Source of the DNA: Streptomyces daqingensis
GTDB lineage: Bacteria > Actinomycetota > Actinomycetes > Streptomycetales > Streptomycetaceae
Length of the DNA: 64,000 nucleotides
NCBI RefSeq assembly: GCF_014645895.1
Contig: NZ_BMMP01000009.1
Coordinates: 1-64,000, forward strand
Direction: 5' to 3'
Position 1 is the first letter of the stretch, and the number at the start of each line of letters is the position of its first letter. Shown one piece after another: positions 8,075 to 18,456 of the stretch. Made by a program: the position numbers and the translations under genes. The notes beneath the pieces are model-generated. The model made no database searches and had not been told where the DNA came from. It worked only from the letters and a program-made list of their open reading frames with translations.

Positions 8075-10120
8075 TCAGCGCAGGAAGGCGGCGGCCACAC
8101 CCGCGTCGACGGGAACGTGCATCCCCGTGGTGTGGCTGAGGTCGCCGCCGGTCAGGGCGAAGACGGCGTTGGCGACGTGCTCGGGCAGCACTTCGCGCTT
8201 GAGGAGGGTGCGCTGGGCGTAGAACTCGCCGAGCCGCTCCTCGGGTACGCCGTAGACGGCCGCCCGCTGGGCGCCCCAGCCGCCCGCGAAGATGCCGGAG
8301 CCGCGTACGACGCCGTCGGGGTTGATGCCGTTGACGCGGATTCCGTCCTGACCCAACTCTGCTGCGAGAAGGCGCACTTGGTGTGCCTGGTCTGCTTTCG
8401 CGGCACCGTAGGCGATGTTGTCCGGACCGGCGAAGACGCCGTTCTTGGAGGAGATGTAGACGATGTCGCCTCCCATGCCCTGCGCGCGCATCATGCGGGC
8501 CGCCTCGCGCGAGGTCAGGAAGGAGCCGCGCGGCATGATGCCGTGCTGCAGGTCCCAGTCGTCCGCCGTGGTCTCCAGCAGCGGTTTCGACAGGGAGACG
8601 CCGGCGTTGTTGACCACGAGGTCCACGCCGCCGAAGGCCAGCGCCGCCTCACGGAACGCCGCGGCGATCTGCTCCTGCGAGGTGACGTCGACCGTGACGG
8701 CGACGGCCTTGTCGGGCCCGCCCAGTCCGGCGGCGGTCTCGGCCGCGCTGTCCGCCGCCCGGTCGGCCACGACGACGCAGGCGCCCTCGGCCACCAGCCT
8801 CCGCGCCACGGCCCGTCCGATGCCCGAACCGGCGCCCGTCACCAGCGCCACTCGCGTCGCCAGCGGCTTCGGGGCGGGCATGCGGCGCAGTTTGGCCTCC
8901 TCCAGCTCCCAGTACTCGATGCGGAACTTCTCCGACTCCTCGATGGGCGCGTAGGACGAGACGGCTTCGGCGCCGCGCATCACGTTCACGGCGTTGACGT
9001 AGAACTCGCCCGCCACCCTCGCTGTCTGCTTGTCCTTGCCGAACGTGAACATGCCCACGCCCGGCACCAGCACGACGGCGGGGTCGGCGCCCCGCATGGC
9101 GGGAGAGCCGGGCACGGCGTGCCGCTCGTAGTACTCCCGGTACTCGGCGCGGTAGGCCTCGTGCAGTTCGCGCAGGCGGTCCACGGCCTCGTCGAGCGGG
9201 GCCCGCGCGGGCAGGTCGAGGACGAGCGGGCGCACCTTCGTACGCAGGAAGTGGTCCGGGCAGGACGTGCCGAGCGCGGCGAGCCGCGGGTGCTCCTCGC
9301 GGGAGAGGAAGTCCAGCACCGCCTCGGAGTCCGTGAAGTGGCCGACCTGCGGGTTGTCGGTGGAGGCCAGGCCGCGTACGAACGGCGCCAGCGCCGCGGC
9401 CCGTTCACGTCGCTCCGCCTCGGGAAGAGGTTCGCATCCCTCGCGTACGGGCCCGAACGGCTCGGCGCGGCCGTGCTGTTCGAGGAAGCTCTCGGCGGTG
9501 CGGATGATGTGCAGCGAGTTCCGCTCGCACTCCTCGCTCGTCGCGCCCCACGCGGTGATGCCGTGCCCGCCGAGGACGCAGCCGACCGCCTGCGGGTGGG
9601 CCTCCTGCACGGCGGCGATGTCCAGGCCGAGCTGGAAGCCGGGGCGCCGCCACGGGACCCACACCACGCTGTCGCCGAAGCATTCCCGGGTGAGCCGCTC
9701 CCCGTCGGCCGCGCAGGCCAGGGCGATTCCGGAGTCGGGGTGCAGATGGTCCACGTGCGCGGCCTCGACCAGGCCGTGCATGGCGGTGTCGATCGAGGGA
9801 GCGGCGCCGCCCCTGCCGTGCAGGCAGTAGTCGAAGGCGTCGACCATCTCGTCCTCGCGCTCCACCCCCGGGTAGACGGCCTTGAGCGCGCGCAGCCGGT
9901 CGAGGCGCAGGGCGGCGAGGCCGCCCGCGGTGAGGGTGCCGAGGTCGCCGCCGGAGCCCTTCACCCACAGCAGTTCGGTGTCCGAGCCGGTGACGGGGTC
10001 GGGGGCGGTGCCCTTCGCGGAGGTGTTGCCGCCCGCGTAGTTGGTGTTGCGGGGGTCGGCGCCGAGCCGGTGCGAGCGGGCGAGGAGGGCGTCGACGGTC
10101 CGGGAGTGCTGTGCGGTCAT
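8075..10120 (-). CDS. rhaD: Bifunctional rhamnulose-1-phosphate aldolase / short-chain dehydrogenase
   Basis: A 681-residue fusion. The first 400 or so residues are a class II aldolase (NTNYAGGNTSAKGTAPD; VDHLHPDSGIALAC; CVLGGHGITAWG) with zinc-binding histidines. The last 260 are a Rossmann SDR (ALVTGAGSGIGRAVARRLVA, NNAGVS, YGAAKA). It should cleave rhamnulose-1-P to DHAP plus L-lactaldehyde and oxidise the lactaldehyde to lactate, as in RhaEW/YuxG-type proteins. It starts 5 bp after the rhamnose isomerase stop, so the two are co-translated. The catalytic Tyr-x-x-x-Lys is present as YGAAK. Confidence 0.93.
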   Translation of the reverse strand: MTAQHSRTVDALLARSHRLGADPRNTNYAGGNTSAKGTAPDPVTGSDTELLWVKGSGGDLGTLTAGGLAALRLDRLRALKAVYPGVEREDEMVDAFDYCLHGRGGAAPSIDTAMHGLVEAAHVDHLHPDSGIALACAADGERLTRECFGDSVVWVPWRRPGFQLGLDIAAVQEAHPQAVGCVLGGHGITAWGATSEECERNSLHIIRTAESFLEQHGRAEPFGPVREGCEPLPEAERRERAAALAPFVRGLASTDNPQVGHFTDSEAVLDFLSREEHPRLAALGTSCPDHFLRTKVRPLVLDLPARAPLDEAVDRLRELHEAYRAEYREYYERHAVPGSPAMRGADPAVVLVPGVGMFTFGKDKQTARVAGEFYVNAVNVMRGAEAVSSYAPIEESEKFRIEYWELEEAKLRRMPAPKPLATRVALVTGAGSGIGRAVARRLVAEGACVVVADRAADSAAETAAGLGGPDKAVAVTVDVTSQEQIAAAFREAALAFGGVDLVVNNAGVSLSKPLLETTADDWDLQHGIMPRGSFLTSREAARMMRAQGMGGDIVYISSKNGVFAGPDNIAYGAAKADQAHQVRLLAAELGQDGIRVNGINPDGVVRGSGIFAGGWGAQRAAVYGVPEERLGEFYAQRTLLKREVLPEHVANAVFALTGGDLSHTTGMHVPVDAGVAAAFLR

Positions 10121-10125
10121 GCGGA

Positions 10126-11298
10126 TTACGCCCCCCAGCCGGCCTGCCGGCCGCCCTTGCGTTCGCCGGTGATCTTCTCCGCCCAGCCGGAGCGGTGGTA
10201 CGCCGCGACGGGGTCGGGGCCGAGGCCCCGCTCCTGGCGGATCCGGGCGAGCAGAGGCCGCACGTCGGTGTTGTAGGCGTCCATCAGCACGGCGTTCGCC
10301 CCGAGCACGTCCCCGGAGCGCTGCGCGACGGCGAGCGTCTCACGGTCCACGAGGAGGGCTTTGGCGGTGGCTTCCTGGACGTTCATGACCGAGCGGATGA
10401 TGGCGGGGATCTTCGGCTCGATGTTGTGGCACTGGTCGAGCATGAAGGCGATGCCCGCGTCCTCCTCCAGGGCTCCTCCGCGCACCACCTCGTACATGAT
10501 GCGGAAGAGCTGGAAGGGGTCGGCCGAGCCGACCATCAGGTCGTCGTCGGCGTAGAAGCGCGAGTTGAAGTCGAATCCGCCGAGCTTCCCCTCGCGCAGC
10601 AGCAGCGCGACGATGAACTCGATGTTGGTGCCCGGCGCGTGGTGGCCGGTGTCCACGACGACCTGCGCCTTCGGGCCGAGGCGCAGGCAGTGGGCGTAGG
10701 CGGTGCCCCAGTCGGGGACGTCGGTGGTGTAGAAGGCGGGCTCGAAGAACTTGTACTCCAGAAGCATCCGCTGACCTTCGCCGAGGCGGTCGTACACCGC
10801 TGTCAGCGACTCGGCCAGCCGGTCCTGGCGCGCGCGGATGTCGTCCTGGCCCGGGTAGTTGGTGCCGTCGGCGAACCACAGCTTCAGGTCGCGTGAGCCG
10901 GTCGCGTCCATGATGTCGACGCACTCCAACAAGTGGTCCAGCGCCTTGCGGCGGACCGCGGCGTCCGGGTGCGTGACGGATCCGAGCTTGTAGTCGTCGT
11001 CCTGGAAGACGTTGGCGTTGATCGTGCCCAGGCGCAGGCCCCGGTCCTTCGCGTGGGCGGCCAGCGCGCCGTAGTCGTCCACCTTGTCCCAGGGGATGTG
11101 CAGCGCGACGCTCGGCGCGACCCCGGTGTGCTCGTGGACGCGTGCGGCGTCGTCGAGCTTCTCCTCGGGGGTGCGGGGAACGCCCGGCTGTGCGAACACC
11201 TTGAACCGGGTGCCCGAGTTGCCGTAGGCCCACGAGGGCGTCTCGATCCGCTGGGACTGGAGGGCGGCCTCGACGGCCGTCAGGTCGGGGTCTGACAT
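10126..11298 (-). CDS. rhaI: L-rhamnose isomerase, RhaI type
   Basis: A 390-residue TIM-barrel isomerase converting L-rhamnose to L-rhamnulose, first step of the pathway. Sequence blocks [63 protein letters not shown] and [15 protein letters not shown] fit the Pseudomonas stutzeri/actinobacterial RhaI family rather than E. coli RhaA. They include the Glu, Asp and His metal ligands. The ATG at 11296-11298 follows AGAGGAGACGT, a strong ribosome-binding site. A much longer open frame upstream is not coding. It leads the operon rhaI-rhaD-rhaB and has two operator-like boxes upstream. Confidence 0.93.
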   Translation of the reverse strand: MSDPDLTAVEAALQSQRIETPSWAYGNSGTRFKVFAQPGVPRTPEEKLDDAARVHEHTGVAPSVALHIPWDKVDDYGALAAHAKDRGLRLGTINANVFQDDDYKLGSVTHPDAAVRRKALDHLLECVDIMDATGSRDLKLWFADGTNYPGQDDIRARQDRLAESLTAVYDRLGEGQRMLLEYKFFEPAFYTTDVPDWGTAYAHCLRLGPKAQVVVDTGHHAPGTNIEFIVALLLREGKLGGFDFNSRFYADDDLMVGSADPFQLFRIMYEVVRGGALEEDAGIAFMLDQCHNIEPKIPAIIRSVMNVQEATAKALLVDRETLAVAQRSGDVLGANAVLMDAYNTDVRPLLARIRQERGLGPDPVAAYHRSGWAEKITGERKGGRQAGWGA

Positions 11299-11353
11299 AC
11301 GTCTCCTCTGCGCGGAGCGATGCCCGGGCCCGTGAGGGCCGACCGGGGCACAT

Positions 11354-11368
11354 GCAAAACGATTCAAT
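11354..11368. promoter_or_regulatory. Candidate LacI-family operator O4
   Basis: GCAAAACGATTCAAT lies 55 bp upstream of rhaI. On the minus strand it reads ATTGAATCGTTTTGC, sharing TTGAA-CGT-TT with operator O1. Confidence 0.55.
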
Positions 11369-11499
11369 ACGCGATGCCGGAAACGTAGGGCCAGTCCTCC
11401 GCGGCCGTCAAGGCTTGCGGCGCCGGGGCCGACGACCTGCCTGTAGTACGGCCACTTGAGGCCCATTGTCCGGCCTCCGGCTTCCCTGGCCCTGGTGGA

Positions 11500-11514
11500 T
11501 TGAAACAATTCATT
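11500..11514. promoter_or_regulatory. Candidate LacI-family operator O5
   Basis: TTGAAACAATTCATT contains the near-palindrome TGAAACAATTCA. It sits about 200 bp upstream of rhaI and 145 bp from O4. That spacing would allow DNA looping by a tetrameric LacI protein. Confidence 0.5.
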
Positions 11515-11748
11515 GTGTCCGTGGCCGTGCGGTGCCGGTGAGCTGCCTCCAGAAGGCGTGTGAAGCCGCGGGGGAGGGGCGGCCAGCGGACGACGGGCAG
11601 CCCTCCGCGGCGGGGCCCCGGGCCGTGCCCGTCTCGCGCCGCGTACGGCCCGGGGGTCTGCCGGCGAGGCCTGTACGGTCGGGGCGTCGCGCCACCGCCC
11701 GTCCGGCGGGCGGCGCGTTCGCACGGCGTCGGCAGGAGAGCGGGAGAG

Positions 11749-12486
11749 ATGAGCGCACGTTTCGAGGAGATCGACTGGCGTGCGACGCCGATGGGGGAGA
11801 TCAGCCTGCGGCGCCGGCGGCTGCCGGGCTCGGACGTGGAGGTCCACGAGGTCAAGCTGGGCGACGAGTTCCTCATGTCGAGCCTGTTCACGGCCGGTGA
11901 GGTGGCGCTCGCGGAGCTTGGCCTGGCGGCGCACCCCGGCGCGGGCGGGCTGGACGTCGTGGTGGGCGGACTGGGCCTCGGCTACACGGCGGAGGCCGTG
12001 CTGCGGGAGGAGCGGGTGGCCTCGCTGACGGTGATCGAGGGCCTGGAGACGGTGATCGACTGGCACGAGCGTCAACTCGTGCCGCTGGGCGAGCGGTTGA
12101 CGTCCGACCCGCGCTGCCGGCTGGTGCACGGCGACTTCTTCGCCCTGGCCGCCGGCGCCGAAGGGCTGGACCCCGGGCAGCCGGGCCGCCGCTTCGACGC
12201 GGTGCTCGTCGACATCGACCACTCGCCCGACCATGTGCTGGCCGAGGGCCACTCGTCGTTCTACGGTCCTGCCGGACTGCGGGCGCTGGCCGGGCAGTTG
12301 AAGCCGGAGGGCGTGTTCGCACTGTGGTCCGACGATCCGCCGGACGATGCGTTCGCCGCCTCGCTGCGGGAGGTGTTCGCCGAAGCGGCCGGGCATGTCG
12401 TGACGTTCGCCAATCCGCTGACCGGCGGCACCGCCACGAACACCGTCTACGTGGCGCGCGGTGGTGACGGGGCGGGCCGGCCGTAG
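11749..12486 (+). CDS. Spermidine synthase-like methyltransferase-fold protein
   Basis: A 245-residue protein with a Rossmann-like SAM/decarboxy-SAM fold: [17 protein letters not shown] (glycine-rich loop), [18 protein letters not shown] acidic loop and [12 protein letters not shown]. This resembles SpeE-like proteins of Streptomyces annotated as spermidine synthase. Key polyamine-synthase residues are not all evident, so it could be another class I methyltransferase. The ATG at 11749 follows GGAGAGCGGGAGAG. It stands alone, divergent from the rhamnose operon and convergent with meaB. Confidence 0.7.
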   Translation: MSARFEEIDWRATPMGEISLRRRRLPGSDVEVHEVKLGDEFLMSSLFTAGEVALAELGLAAHPGAGGLDVVVGGLGLGYTAEAVLREERVASLTVIEGLETVIDWHERQLVPLGERLTSDPRCRLVHGDFFALAAGAEGLDPGQPGRRFDAVLVDIDHSPDHVLAEGHSSFYGPAGLRALAGQLKPEGVFALWSDDPPDDAFAASLREVFAEAAGHVVTFANPLTGGTATNTVYVARGGDGAGRP

Positions 12487-12611
12487 GGGTGTCTCCTCCC
12501 GGATGGGGAGGGCCGCGGGCTGCCAGCGGTCACAGTGGTGCGGAACTTCCGGCCCCGCGCGGGGGATTCCCGAAACGGTGAGGACGGCCGCAGAGCCCTG
12601 GCCGTCGTCTC

Positions 12612-13643
12612 TCAGCCGCCCCGTCCGTCGTCCGCGTCCGGCTCCCCGCCGCTGCCGCGGAAGGTGCGCAGCAGCCGTTCCGCCGCCAGCGACGCCGGCA
12701 ACTCGCCGTCCCTGACCCGCTGTTCGAGGACGGGGGCGAGCTTCCGCACCTCGGGGTCGTCGCGGAGGCTCGCGAGGAGCTGCTCGCGGACCATGGACCA
12801 GACCCACTCGACCTGCTGCTCGCGTCGCTTCCGTGTCAACTCGCCGTCGGAGTTCAGGAGTTCGCGATGCGCCCGGAGGCGTTCCCAGACGGTGTCGAGG
12901 CCGGTGCCCTCCCGGGCGCTGCAGGTGAGGACGGGCGGCCGCCAGGCGGCGTCCGGCCCCTGGAGCATCCGCAGGGCGCCGGAGAGCTCGCGGGCGGCGG
13001 AGCGGGCGTCGCGTTCGTGCGGCCCGTCGGCCTTGTTGACGGCGACGACGTCGGCGAGTTCCAGCACGCCCTTCTTGATGCCCTGCAGCTGGTCTCCGGT
13101 GCGGGCGAGGGTGAGCAGCAGGAACGAGTCGACCATGTTGGCCACGGCCGTCTCCGACTGGCCCACGCCGACGGTCTCCACGAGCACCACGTCGTACCCG
13201 GCCGCCTCCATGACGATCATCGTCTCGCGGGTGGCGCGGGCGACTCCGCCGAGCGTCCCCGAGGTGGGGGAGGGCCGCACGAACGCCGCCGGGTCGACGG
13301 CGAGCCGCGCCATGCGGGTCTTGTCGCCGAGGATGGAGCCGCCGGTGCGGCTGGAGGACGGGTCGACGGCGAGGACGGCGACGCGGTGGCCGAGCCCGGT
13401 CAGCATGCTGCCCAGCGCGTCGATGAACGTGGACTTGCCGACGCCGGGCACGCCGCTGATGCCGACCCGCACGGCGCCCCCGGCGTGGGGCAGCAGCCGG
13501 GTCAGCAGCTGCTGGGCGAGTTCCCGGTGGGCGGCCTTACCGGACTCCACGAGCGTGATCGCGCGGGCGATGTGTGCTCGGGAGCCGGCGAGGACGCCGT
13601 CGGCGTAGCCGTCGATGTCGATCGCGGGTGCTTTCGGTGCCAT
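12612..13643 (-). CDS. meaB: Methylmalonyl-CoA mutase-associated GTPase MeaB (ArgK)
   Basis: A G3E P-loop GTPase of about 343 residues that loads and protects adenosylcobalamin in methylmalonyl-CoA mutase. Walker [10 protein letters not shown], the [19 protein letters not shown] switch region, [10 protein letters not shown] and the base-recognition motif NKAD are all intact. It lies just downstream of mutB (stop at 13657), the usual operon order. Either the ATG at 13643 ([16 protein letters not shown]) or a GTG at 13652 could be the start. The ATG fits family members better, though no strong ribosome-binding site marks either. Confidence 0.93.
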   Translation of the reverse strand: MAPKAPAIDIDGYADGVLAGSRAHIARAITLVESGKAAHRELAQQLLTRLLPHAGGAVRVGISGVPGVGKSTFIDALGSMLTGLGHRVAVLAVDPSSSRTGGSILGDKTRMARLAVDPAAFVRPSPTSGTLGGVARATRETMIVMEAAGYDVVLVETVGVGQSETAVANMVDSFLLLTLARTGDQLQGIKKGVLELADVVAVNKADGPHERDARSAARELSGALRMLQGPDAAWRPPVLTCSAREGTGLDTVWERLRAHRELLNSDGELTRKRREQQVEWVWSMVREQLLASLRDDPEVRKLAPVLEQRVRDGELPASLAAERLLRTFRGSGGEPDADDGRGG

Positions 13644-13656
13644 GGGCCGCACTGGA

Positions 13657-15921
13657 TCACAGCTCGTGGCCGAGCGCGCCGGCCAGGCTCTGGAGCAGGC
13701 CGTGCGCCGCGTCCGGAATCACGGTGCCGGGCGGGAAGACGGCCGCGGCGCCCATCTCCTTCAGCGCCTCGACGTCCTGCGGCGGGATCACGCCGCCGAC
13801 GACGATCATGACGTCTTCCCGGCCGGCCTCGGCCAGCTCCTCCCGCAGCGCCGGCACGAGCGTGAGGTGCCCGGCGGCCAGCGAGGAGACGCCGACGATG
13901 TGCACGTCGGCCTCCACCGCCTGCCGCGCCACCTCCGCGGGCGTCTGGAACAGCGCGCCGACGTCGACGTCGAAGCCCAGGTCTGCGAAGGCCGTCGCGA
14001 TGACCTTCTGCCCGCGGTCGTGGCCGTCCTGGCCCATCTTGGCGACGAGGATGCGCGGGCGCCGCCCCTCGGCCTCCTCGAACGCCTCCACGAGGGCACG
14101 CGTGCGCTCCACACCCGGTGAGGTCCCTGCTTCGTCGCGGTACACGCCGGAGATCGTACGGATCTGCCCCGCGTGGCGCCCGTACTCCTTCTCCAGGGCG
14201 TCGGAGATCTCGCCGACGGTGGCCTTCGCACGGGCCGCGTCCACCGCGAGCGCCAGGAGGTTGCCCTCCAGCCCGCCGCCGGAGCGGTGCCCCTCGGCCG
14301 CCGCCGCGGTCAGGGCGCGCAGCGCGTCCTGGCAGGCGTCCTCGTCGCGTTCCTCGCGCAGCCGGCGGAGCTTGTCGATCTGCTGGGCGCGGACCGCGGA
14401 GTTGTCGACCTTGAGGACGTCGATCTTCTCGTCGCTGTCGACGCGGTACTTGTTGACGCCGATCAGCGCCTGCCGTCCGGAGTCGATCCGCGCCTGAGTG
14501 CGGGCGGCGGCCTCCTCGACGCGGAGCTTGGGGATGCCGGCGTCGATGGCCTTCGCCATGCCCCCGGCCGCCTCCACCTCCTCGATGTGCTGCCACGCCC
14601 GGCGGGCCAGGTCGTGCGTGAGGCGTTCGACGTACGCGCTGCCGCCCCACGGGTCGATGACGCGTCCGGTGCCCGACTCCTGCTGCAGCAGCAGCTGCGT
14701 GTTGCGGGCGATGCGCGCGGAGAAGTCCGTCGGGAGGGCGAGGGCCTCGTCGAGGGCGTTGGTGTGCAGCGACTGCGTGTGGCCCTGGGTGGCGGCCATC
14801 GCCTCGACGCAGGTGCGGGCCACGTTGTTGTAGACGTCCTGCGCGGTGAGCGACCAGCCGGAGGTCTGGCAATGGGTGCGCAGCGACAGCGACTTGGGGT
14901 TCCGCGGTCCGAACTTCTTCACCAGCCTGGCCCACAGCAGCCTGCCCGCACGCAGCTTCGCGATCTCCATGAAGAAGTTCATGCCGATCGCCCAGAAGAA
15001 CGACAGGCGCGGCGCGAAGGCGTCGACGTCCAGCCCGGCGTCGAGGCCCGCGCGCAGGTACTCGACACCGTCGGCGAGGGTGTAGGCGAGCTCCAGGTCG
15101 GCTGTCGCGCCCGCCTCCTGGATGTGGTAGCCGGAGATCGAGATGGAGTTGTAGCGCGGCATCCGCTGCGAGGTGAACGCGAAGATGTCGGAGATGATCC
15201 GCATCGAGGGCTGCGGCGGATAGATGTAGGTGTTGCGGACCATGAACTCCTTGAGGATGTCGTTCTGGATGGTCCCGGCCAGCTTCTCGGGCGGTACGCC
15301 CTGCTCCTCGGCGGCGACGATGTACAGCGCGAGGACGGGCAGCACGGCGCCGTTCATCGTCATCGACACGCTCATCTTCTCCAGCGGGATGCCGTCGAAG
15401 AGCTGACGCATGTCGTAGATGGAGTCGATCGCGACGCCCGCCATGCCGACGTCACCGGTCACGCGCGGATGGTCGCTGTCGTAACCCCGGTGCGTGGGCA
15501 GGTCGAACGCGACGGACAGGCCCTTCTGCCCCGCCGCGAGGTTGCGCCGGTAGAAGGCGTTCGACTCCTCCGCCGTGGAGAACCCCGCGTACTGGCGGAT
15601 GGTCCACGGCTGGTTGACGTACATCGTGGGGTACGGGCCCCGCAGGTACGGCGCGATGCCGGGGTACGTCTCCAGGAAGTCCAGCCCCGCGACGTCCCCT
15701 TCGGTGTACAGCGGCTTGACGGCGATGCCCTCGGGGGTCTCCCACACGAGGTCGCTCTCGCTCTTGCCGGTGCTCTCCTGCACGGCCGACTGCCATGCCC
15801 CATAGGCCTGTTCACCGTTCCCGGAGGCTGCCGGCGCACCCCCGTCCGGCCCGTCGAGGGCGATCCCGGAGAAGTCGGGGACGGCGTCCCCCGCACCAGG
15901 CTGCTGTGCCGCGCCCTGCAT
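13657..15921 (-). CDS. mutB: Methylmalonyl-CoA mutase, large (alpha) catalytic subunit
   Basis: A 754-residue B12 enzyme interconverting succinyl-CoA and (R)-methylmalonyl-CoA, linking odd-chain and propionate metabolism and polyketide extender supply to the TCA cycle. The N-terminal TIM barrel ([39 protein letters not shown]) is followed by a C-terminal cobalamin-binding domain with intact DxHxxG (GQDGHDRG, about residue 630) and GGVIPPQD. The ATG at 15919-15921 overlaps the mutA stop by one base (TGATG). The length matches MutB of Streptomyces, but the first 30 or so residues are Gly/Ala-rich and poorly conserved. Confidence 0.95.
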   Translation of the reverse strand: MQGAAQQPGAGDAVPDFSGIALDGPDGGAPAASGNGEQAYGAWQSAVQESTGKSESDLVWETPEGIAVKPLYTEGDVAGLDFLETYPGIAPYLRGPYPTMYVNQPWTIRQYAGFSTAEESNAFYRRNLAAGQKGLSVAFDLPTHRGYDSDHPRVTGDVGMAGVAIDSIYDMRQLFDGIPLEKMSVSMTMNGAVLPVLALYIVAAEEQGVPPEKLAGTIQNDILKEFMVRNTYIYPPQPSMRIISDIFAFTSQRMPRYNSISISGYHIQEAGATADLELAYTLADGVEYLRAGLDAGLDVDAFAPRLSFFWAIGMNFFMEIAKLRAGRLLWARLVKKFGPRNPKSLSLRTHCQTSGWSLTAQDVYNNVARTCVEAMAATQGHTQSLHTNALDEALALPTDFSARIARNTQLLLQQESGTGRVIDPWGGSAYVERLTHDLARRAWQHIEEVEAAGGMAKAIDAGIPKLRVEEAAARTQARIDSGRQALIGVNKYRVDSDEKIDVLKVDNSAVRAQQIDKLRRLREERDEDACQDALRALTAAAAEGHRSGGGLEGNLLALAVDAARAKATVGEISDALEKEYGRHAGQIRTISGVYRDEAGTSPGVERTRALVEAFEEAEGRRPRILVAKMGQDGHDRGQKVIATAFADLGFDVDVGALFQTPAEVARQAVEADVHIVGVSSLAAGHLTLVPALREELAEAGREDVMIVVGGVIPPQDVEALKEMGAAAVFPPGTVIPDAAHGLLQSLAGALGHEL

Positions 15922-17810
15922 CAGGCCACTCCCAATCGGTCGAGGACGGAGGAGAGGAGGGCGACGGCGTCGCCGCCCGAGTAGACGAACTCGCCGACGC
16001 CGGCCCGCAGATACGCCTCGCGTTCCGCCCCGGACGGCCGCCCCGCGAGCAGCACCGGGTCCGCGCCCGCCGCGACCAGCGCGGCGGCGACACCCTCGGC
16101 CTGCTCGGCGTACAGCTTGTCGCTGGAGCACACGCACGCGGCCTTCGCCCCGCTGTCCGTGAACGCCTCCGCCACGTCGGCCTCGCCGACCGTCTCGGGC
16201 TCGTGGACGGGCTCGATGCCGCCCGCCTGCAGGAGGTTGGCGGCGAACCCGACGCGTGCCGTGTGCGCCGCGGCCGGGCCGAGCGCCGCGATGAAGACGC
16301 GGGGACGGGCGCCGGTGGCGGCGAGGTGGGCGTCAGAGCGGGCACGCAGCTCCTCGAAGGCCTCGTCGCGGCGTACCTTCGGAAGCCCCCCGCCGGGCTC
16401 GGGCGGCGCCGGGGCGCGTTGGACGGGCTCCTCGGCGAGATGGGGGAACTCGCTGACGCCGGTGACCGGTTCACGGCGGTGCGCCAGATCGGCGCTGCGC
16501 CGCTCCCACGACTGAGCGAGCCGTTCCGCGACCAGACCGGACCGCCAAGCCGCCGCCTGGCCGCCCGCGTTCTCGATCTCCTGGAAGAACTCCCATGCCT
16601 TGCGGGCGAGTTCGTCCGTCAGCCGCTCCACGTACCAGGAGCCGCCCGCGGGATCGATCACCTGCGCCAGGTGCGATTCCTCCAGCAGGATCGAGGAGGT
16701 GTTGCGCGCGATGCGGCGCGCGAAGGCGTCGGGCAGGCCGAGCGCCGAGTCGAAGGGCAGGACGGTCACCGCGTCGGCCCCGCCGACGCCCGCGGCCAGG
16801 CACGCGACGGTCGTGCGCAGCATGTTCACCCACGGGTCCCGGCGGGCCATCATCACCCTCGACGTGACGGCGTGCTGCCGCTGCGCCGCGCCGGCCGGGC
16901 CGACGGAGCAGACTTGGGCGACGCGGGCCCACAGGCGCCGCGCGGCGCGCAGCTTGGCGGTGGTCAGGAACTGGTCCGCGGTGGCCGCGTACCGGAACTC
17001 CAGCTGCGCGCATGCCGCTTCGGCCGTGAGGCCCGCGGCGGTCAGTTCACGGAGGTAGGCGACGCCGGTGGCGAGCGAGGCGCCCAGCTCCTGAGCGGCG
17101 GAGCCGCCCGCCTCGTGGTACGGCAGAGCGTCGACGGTGAGGGCCCGCAGCCCCGGATAGCCGCCGTGGCAGGTCTCGGCGAGGCGGGCGGCGCTCGCGC
17201 ACTGCCCGTCGAGGTCCGACGCGTCGCCGGTACGGGCGAGCAGGCCCAGCGGATCGGCGCCGAGGTTGCCGAGCGCGGCGCGGGGCGGGACGGAACGCGT
17301 CTCGTAGAGCCGCAGCAACTCCCGTGCGGCGGCGTCGAATTCGGCCCCCGCGTCGAGATGGACCGGGGCGAGGTCGAGGTGGACGCCGTCCAGGGCGTCC
17401 GGCAGCCGCTCGACGGGGACGCCCGCGGCGCCGGCCGAGACCCACAGCGACGTCACGCCGTTCTCGAGGTCGGCGAGCATCTCCTCGTTGCAGCGCGCCG
17501 CGTCGGGCTGCCGGTGGAGCTGACGTACGTCCCAGCCCGTGAGGGCGTTGCCTTCCGGCTTGCCGCCGCGCACGAACGGAGGCGCGCCCGGGCAGCCGGC
17601 GTCACCGGCGAAGTCGGAGGACGTGTACAGCGGGCGGACCGTGAGCCCGTCCTCCAGCTCGGTGGCGAGGACGTCCTCGACCGCCGGTCCGGAGGCTTCC
17701 GCGGCACCCGTCTTGCGCAGCACGCCTTCCACGAGGCGCCGCCAGTCGTCGCGGCTCGCGTCGGGGAACTCGGCGGCGAGGGAGAACTCGTCGTCAGGCA
17801 GGACCGTCAT
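15921..17810 (-). CDS. mutA: Methylmalonyl-CoA mutase, small (beta) subunit
   Basis: A 629-residue paralogue of MutB that forms the heterodimer but is not catalytic. It keeps the barrel ([52 protein letters not shown]). In its C-terminal flavodoxin-like domain the cobalamin motif DxHxxG is replaced ([18 protein letters not shown]), as expected for the beta subunit. It is first gene of mutA-mutB-meaB. The ATG at 17810 opens the operon, and no riboswitch-like structure is evident in the 250 bases upstream. Confidence 0.93.
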   Translation of the reverse strand: MTVLPDDEFSLAAEFPDASRDDWRRLVEGVLRKTGAAEASGPAVEDVLATELEDGLTVRPLYTSSDFAGDAGCPGAPPFVRGGKPEGNALTGWDVRQLHRQPDAARCNEEMLADLENGVTSLWVSAGAAGVPVERLPDALDGVHLDLAPVHLDAGAEFDAAARELLRLYETRSVPPRAALGNLGADPLGLLARTGDASDLDGQCASAARLAETCHGGYPGLRALTVDALPYHEAGGSAAQELGASLATGVAYLRELTAAGLTAEAACAQLEFRYAATADQFLTTAKLRAARRLWARVAQVCSVGPAGAAQRQHAVTSRVMMARRDPWVNMLRTTVACLAAGVGGADAVTVLPFDSALGLPDAFARRIARNTSSILLEESHLAQVIDPAGGSWYVERLTDELARKAWEFFQEIENAGGQAAAWRSGLVAERLAQSWERRSADLAHRREPVTGVSEFPHLAEEPVQRAPAPPEPGGGLPKVRRDEAFEELRARSDAHLAATGARPRVFIAALGPAAAHTARVGFAANLLQAGGIEPVHEPETVGEADVAEAFTDSGAKAACVCSSDKLYAEQAEGVAAALVAAGADPVLLAGRPSGAEREAYLRAGVGEFVYSGGDAVALLSSVLDRLGVA

Positions 17811-18063
17811 GGCGCAAGGCTAGGCGAGCGCCCGCTCAGCCGGGAGCGGGAACGGATGTGACCTTGGACGCTCGGATGTGAAGCCGGACGTCCGAAGCCG
17901 CTCCCCGGGCCGCCCGCGCGGGGCCGAGCGCGTGCCGACGCCGCGCCGCCGTGCGGTGGCTGACGGAGCGACTGGGCGGACACCGTGCGGGCGGCGCACG
18001 AGGCGGGCCGCCCCCGGACAGGCGCCCGAGGATCCCCCGGACGGGCCGCCGCCGGGCCGTGCC

Positions 18064-18363
18064 TCAGAGATTCGGGTCCGGCCATCCGAAGGACGCCTGC
18101 GTCCTGGGAGGCAGCGGGCCGGCGCCCACGCCCTGCAGGTCGCGGTCGGCCACCCGCATCAACTGCCGCCCCAGTTCGGCCATCGCCCGGCTCGCCGCCA
18201 GTTCGTCGCCGATCTCGGGGATGTCGACGTCCTCGGGGTTGCAGCGCGCGACACCGCGGCCGGTGATCGTCGACTCGCCGGTGTCCAGCACCGCACGCGC
18301 CGTGGTGGTGCCCTCCTCCTCGAAGATGAATATCCGTACGTTCCACTCCCGCGTGGTGGCCAT
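18064..18363 (-). CDS. DUF1876 protein (Rv1738-like)
   Basis: A 99-residue protein of the DUF1876 family: EWNVRIFIFEEEGTTTARAV, then GRGVARCNPEDVDIPEIGDE and a helical end AMAELGRQLMRVADRDLQG. The mycobacterial member Rv1738 is a DosR-regulon protein whose fold recalls ribosome hibernation factors, so a role in stasis is plausible but not shown here. It is the last gene of the minus-strand group usp-pncB-DUF1876, 93 bp after pncB. That gap contains GGGGCCGGGGACGGCCC (18405-18421), a possible extra operator. The ATG at 18363 has GAGGAGGACACC upstream. Confidence 0.85.
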   Translation of the reverse strand: MATTREWNVRIFIFEEEGTTTARAVLDTGESTITGRGVARCNPEDVDIPEIGDELAASRAMAELGRQLMRVADRDLQGVGAGPLPPRTQASFGWPDPNL

Positions 18364-18456
18364 GGTGTCCTCCTCGGCTGGTTCCGTTGCCGCGCCGGCT
18401 CCCGGGGGCCGGGGACGGCCCGCCCGGGCCGGTCTCCCGGTGCCCCGGCCGGCTGT

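Larger units (their letters stand above)
11299..11748. promoter_or_regulatory. Divergent region between rhaI and the spermidine-synthase-like gene
   Basis: About 450 bases with no supported gene. It contains two LacI-type boxes, near 11353 and 11501, and the rhaI promoter on the minus strand. The right part (11560-11740) is very GC-rich with no visible signal except the ribosome-binding site of the next gene. Confidence 0.5.

Noticed and set aside
8027..10276. A 749-codon plus-strand frame opposite rhaD/rhaB
   Set aside because: It lies antisense to two clearly conserved enzymes and its composition is that of reverse-complemented GC-rich codons.
11299..12807. A 500-codon extension upstream of rhaI in the same frame
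   Set aside because: It runs antisense to the spermidine-synthase-like gene and crosses two operator boxes. A strong ribosome-binding site marks the start at 11298.
17811..18063. Cobalamin riboswitch upstream of mutA
   Set aside because: No recognisable B12-box or conserved junction sequence was found; the region looks like plain GC-rich DNA.
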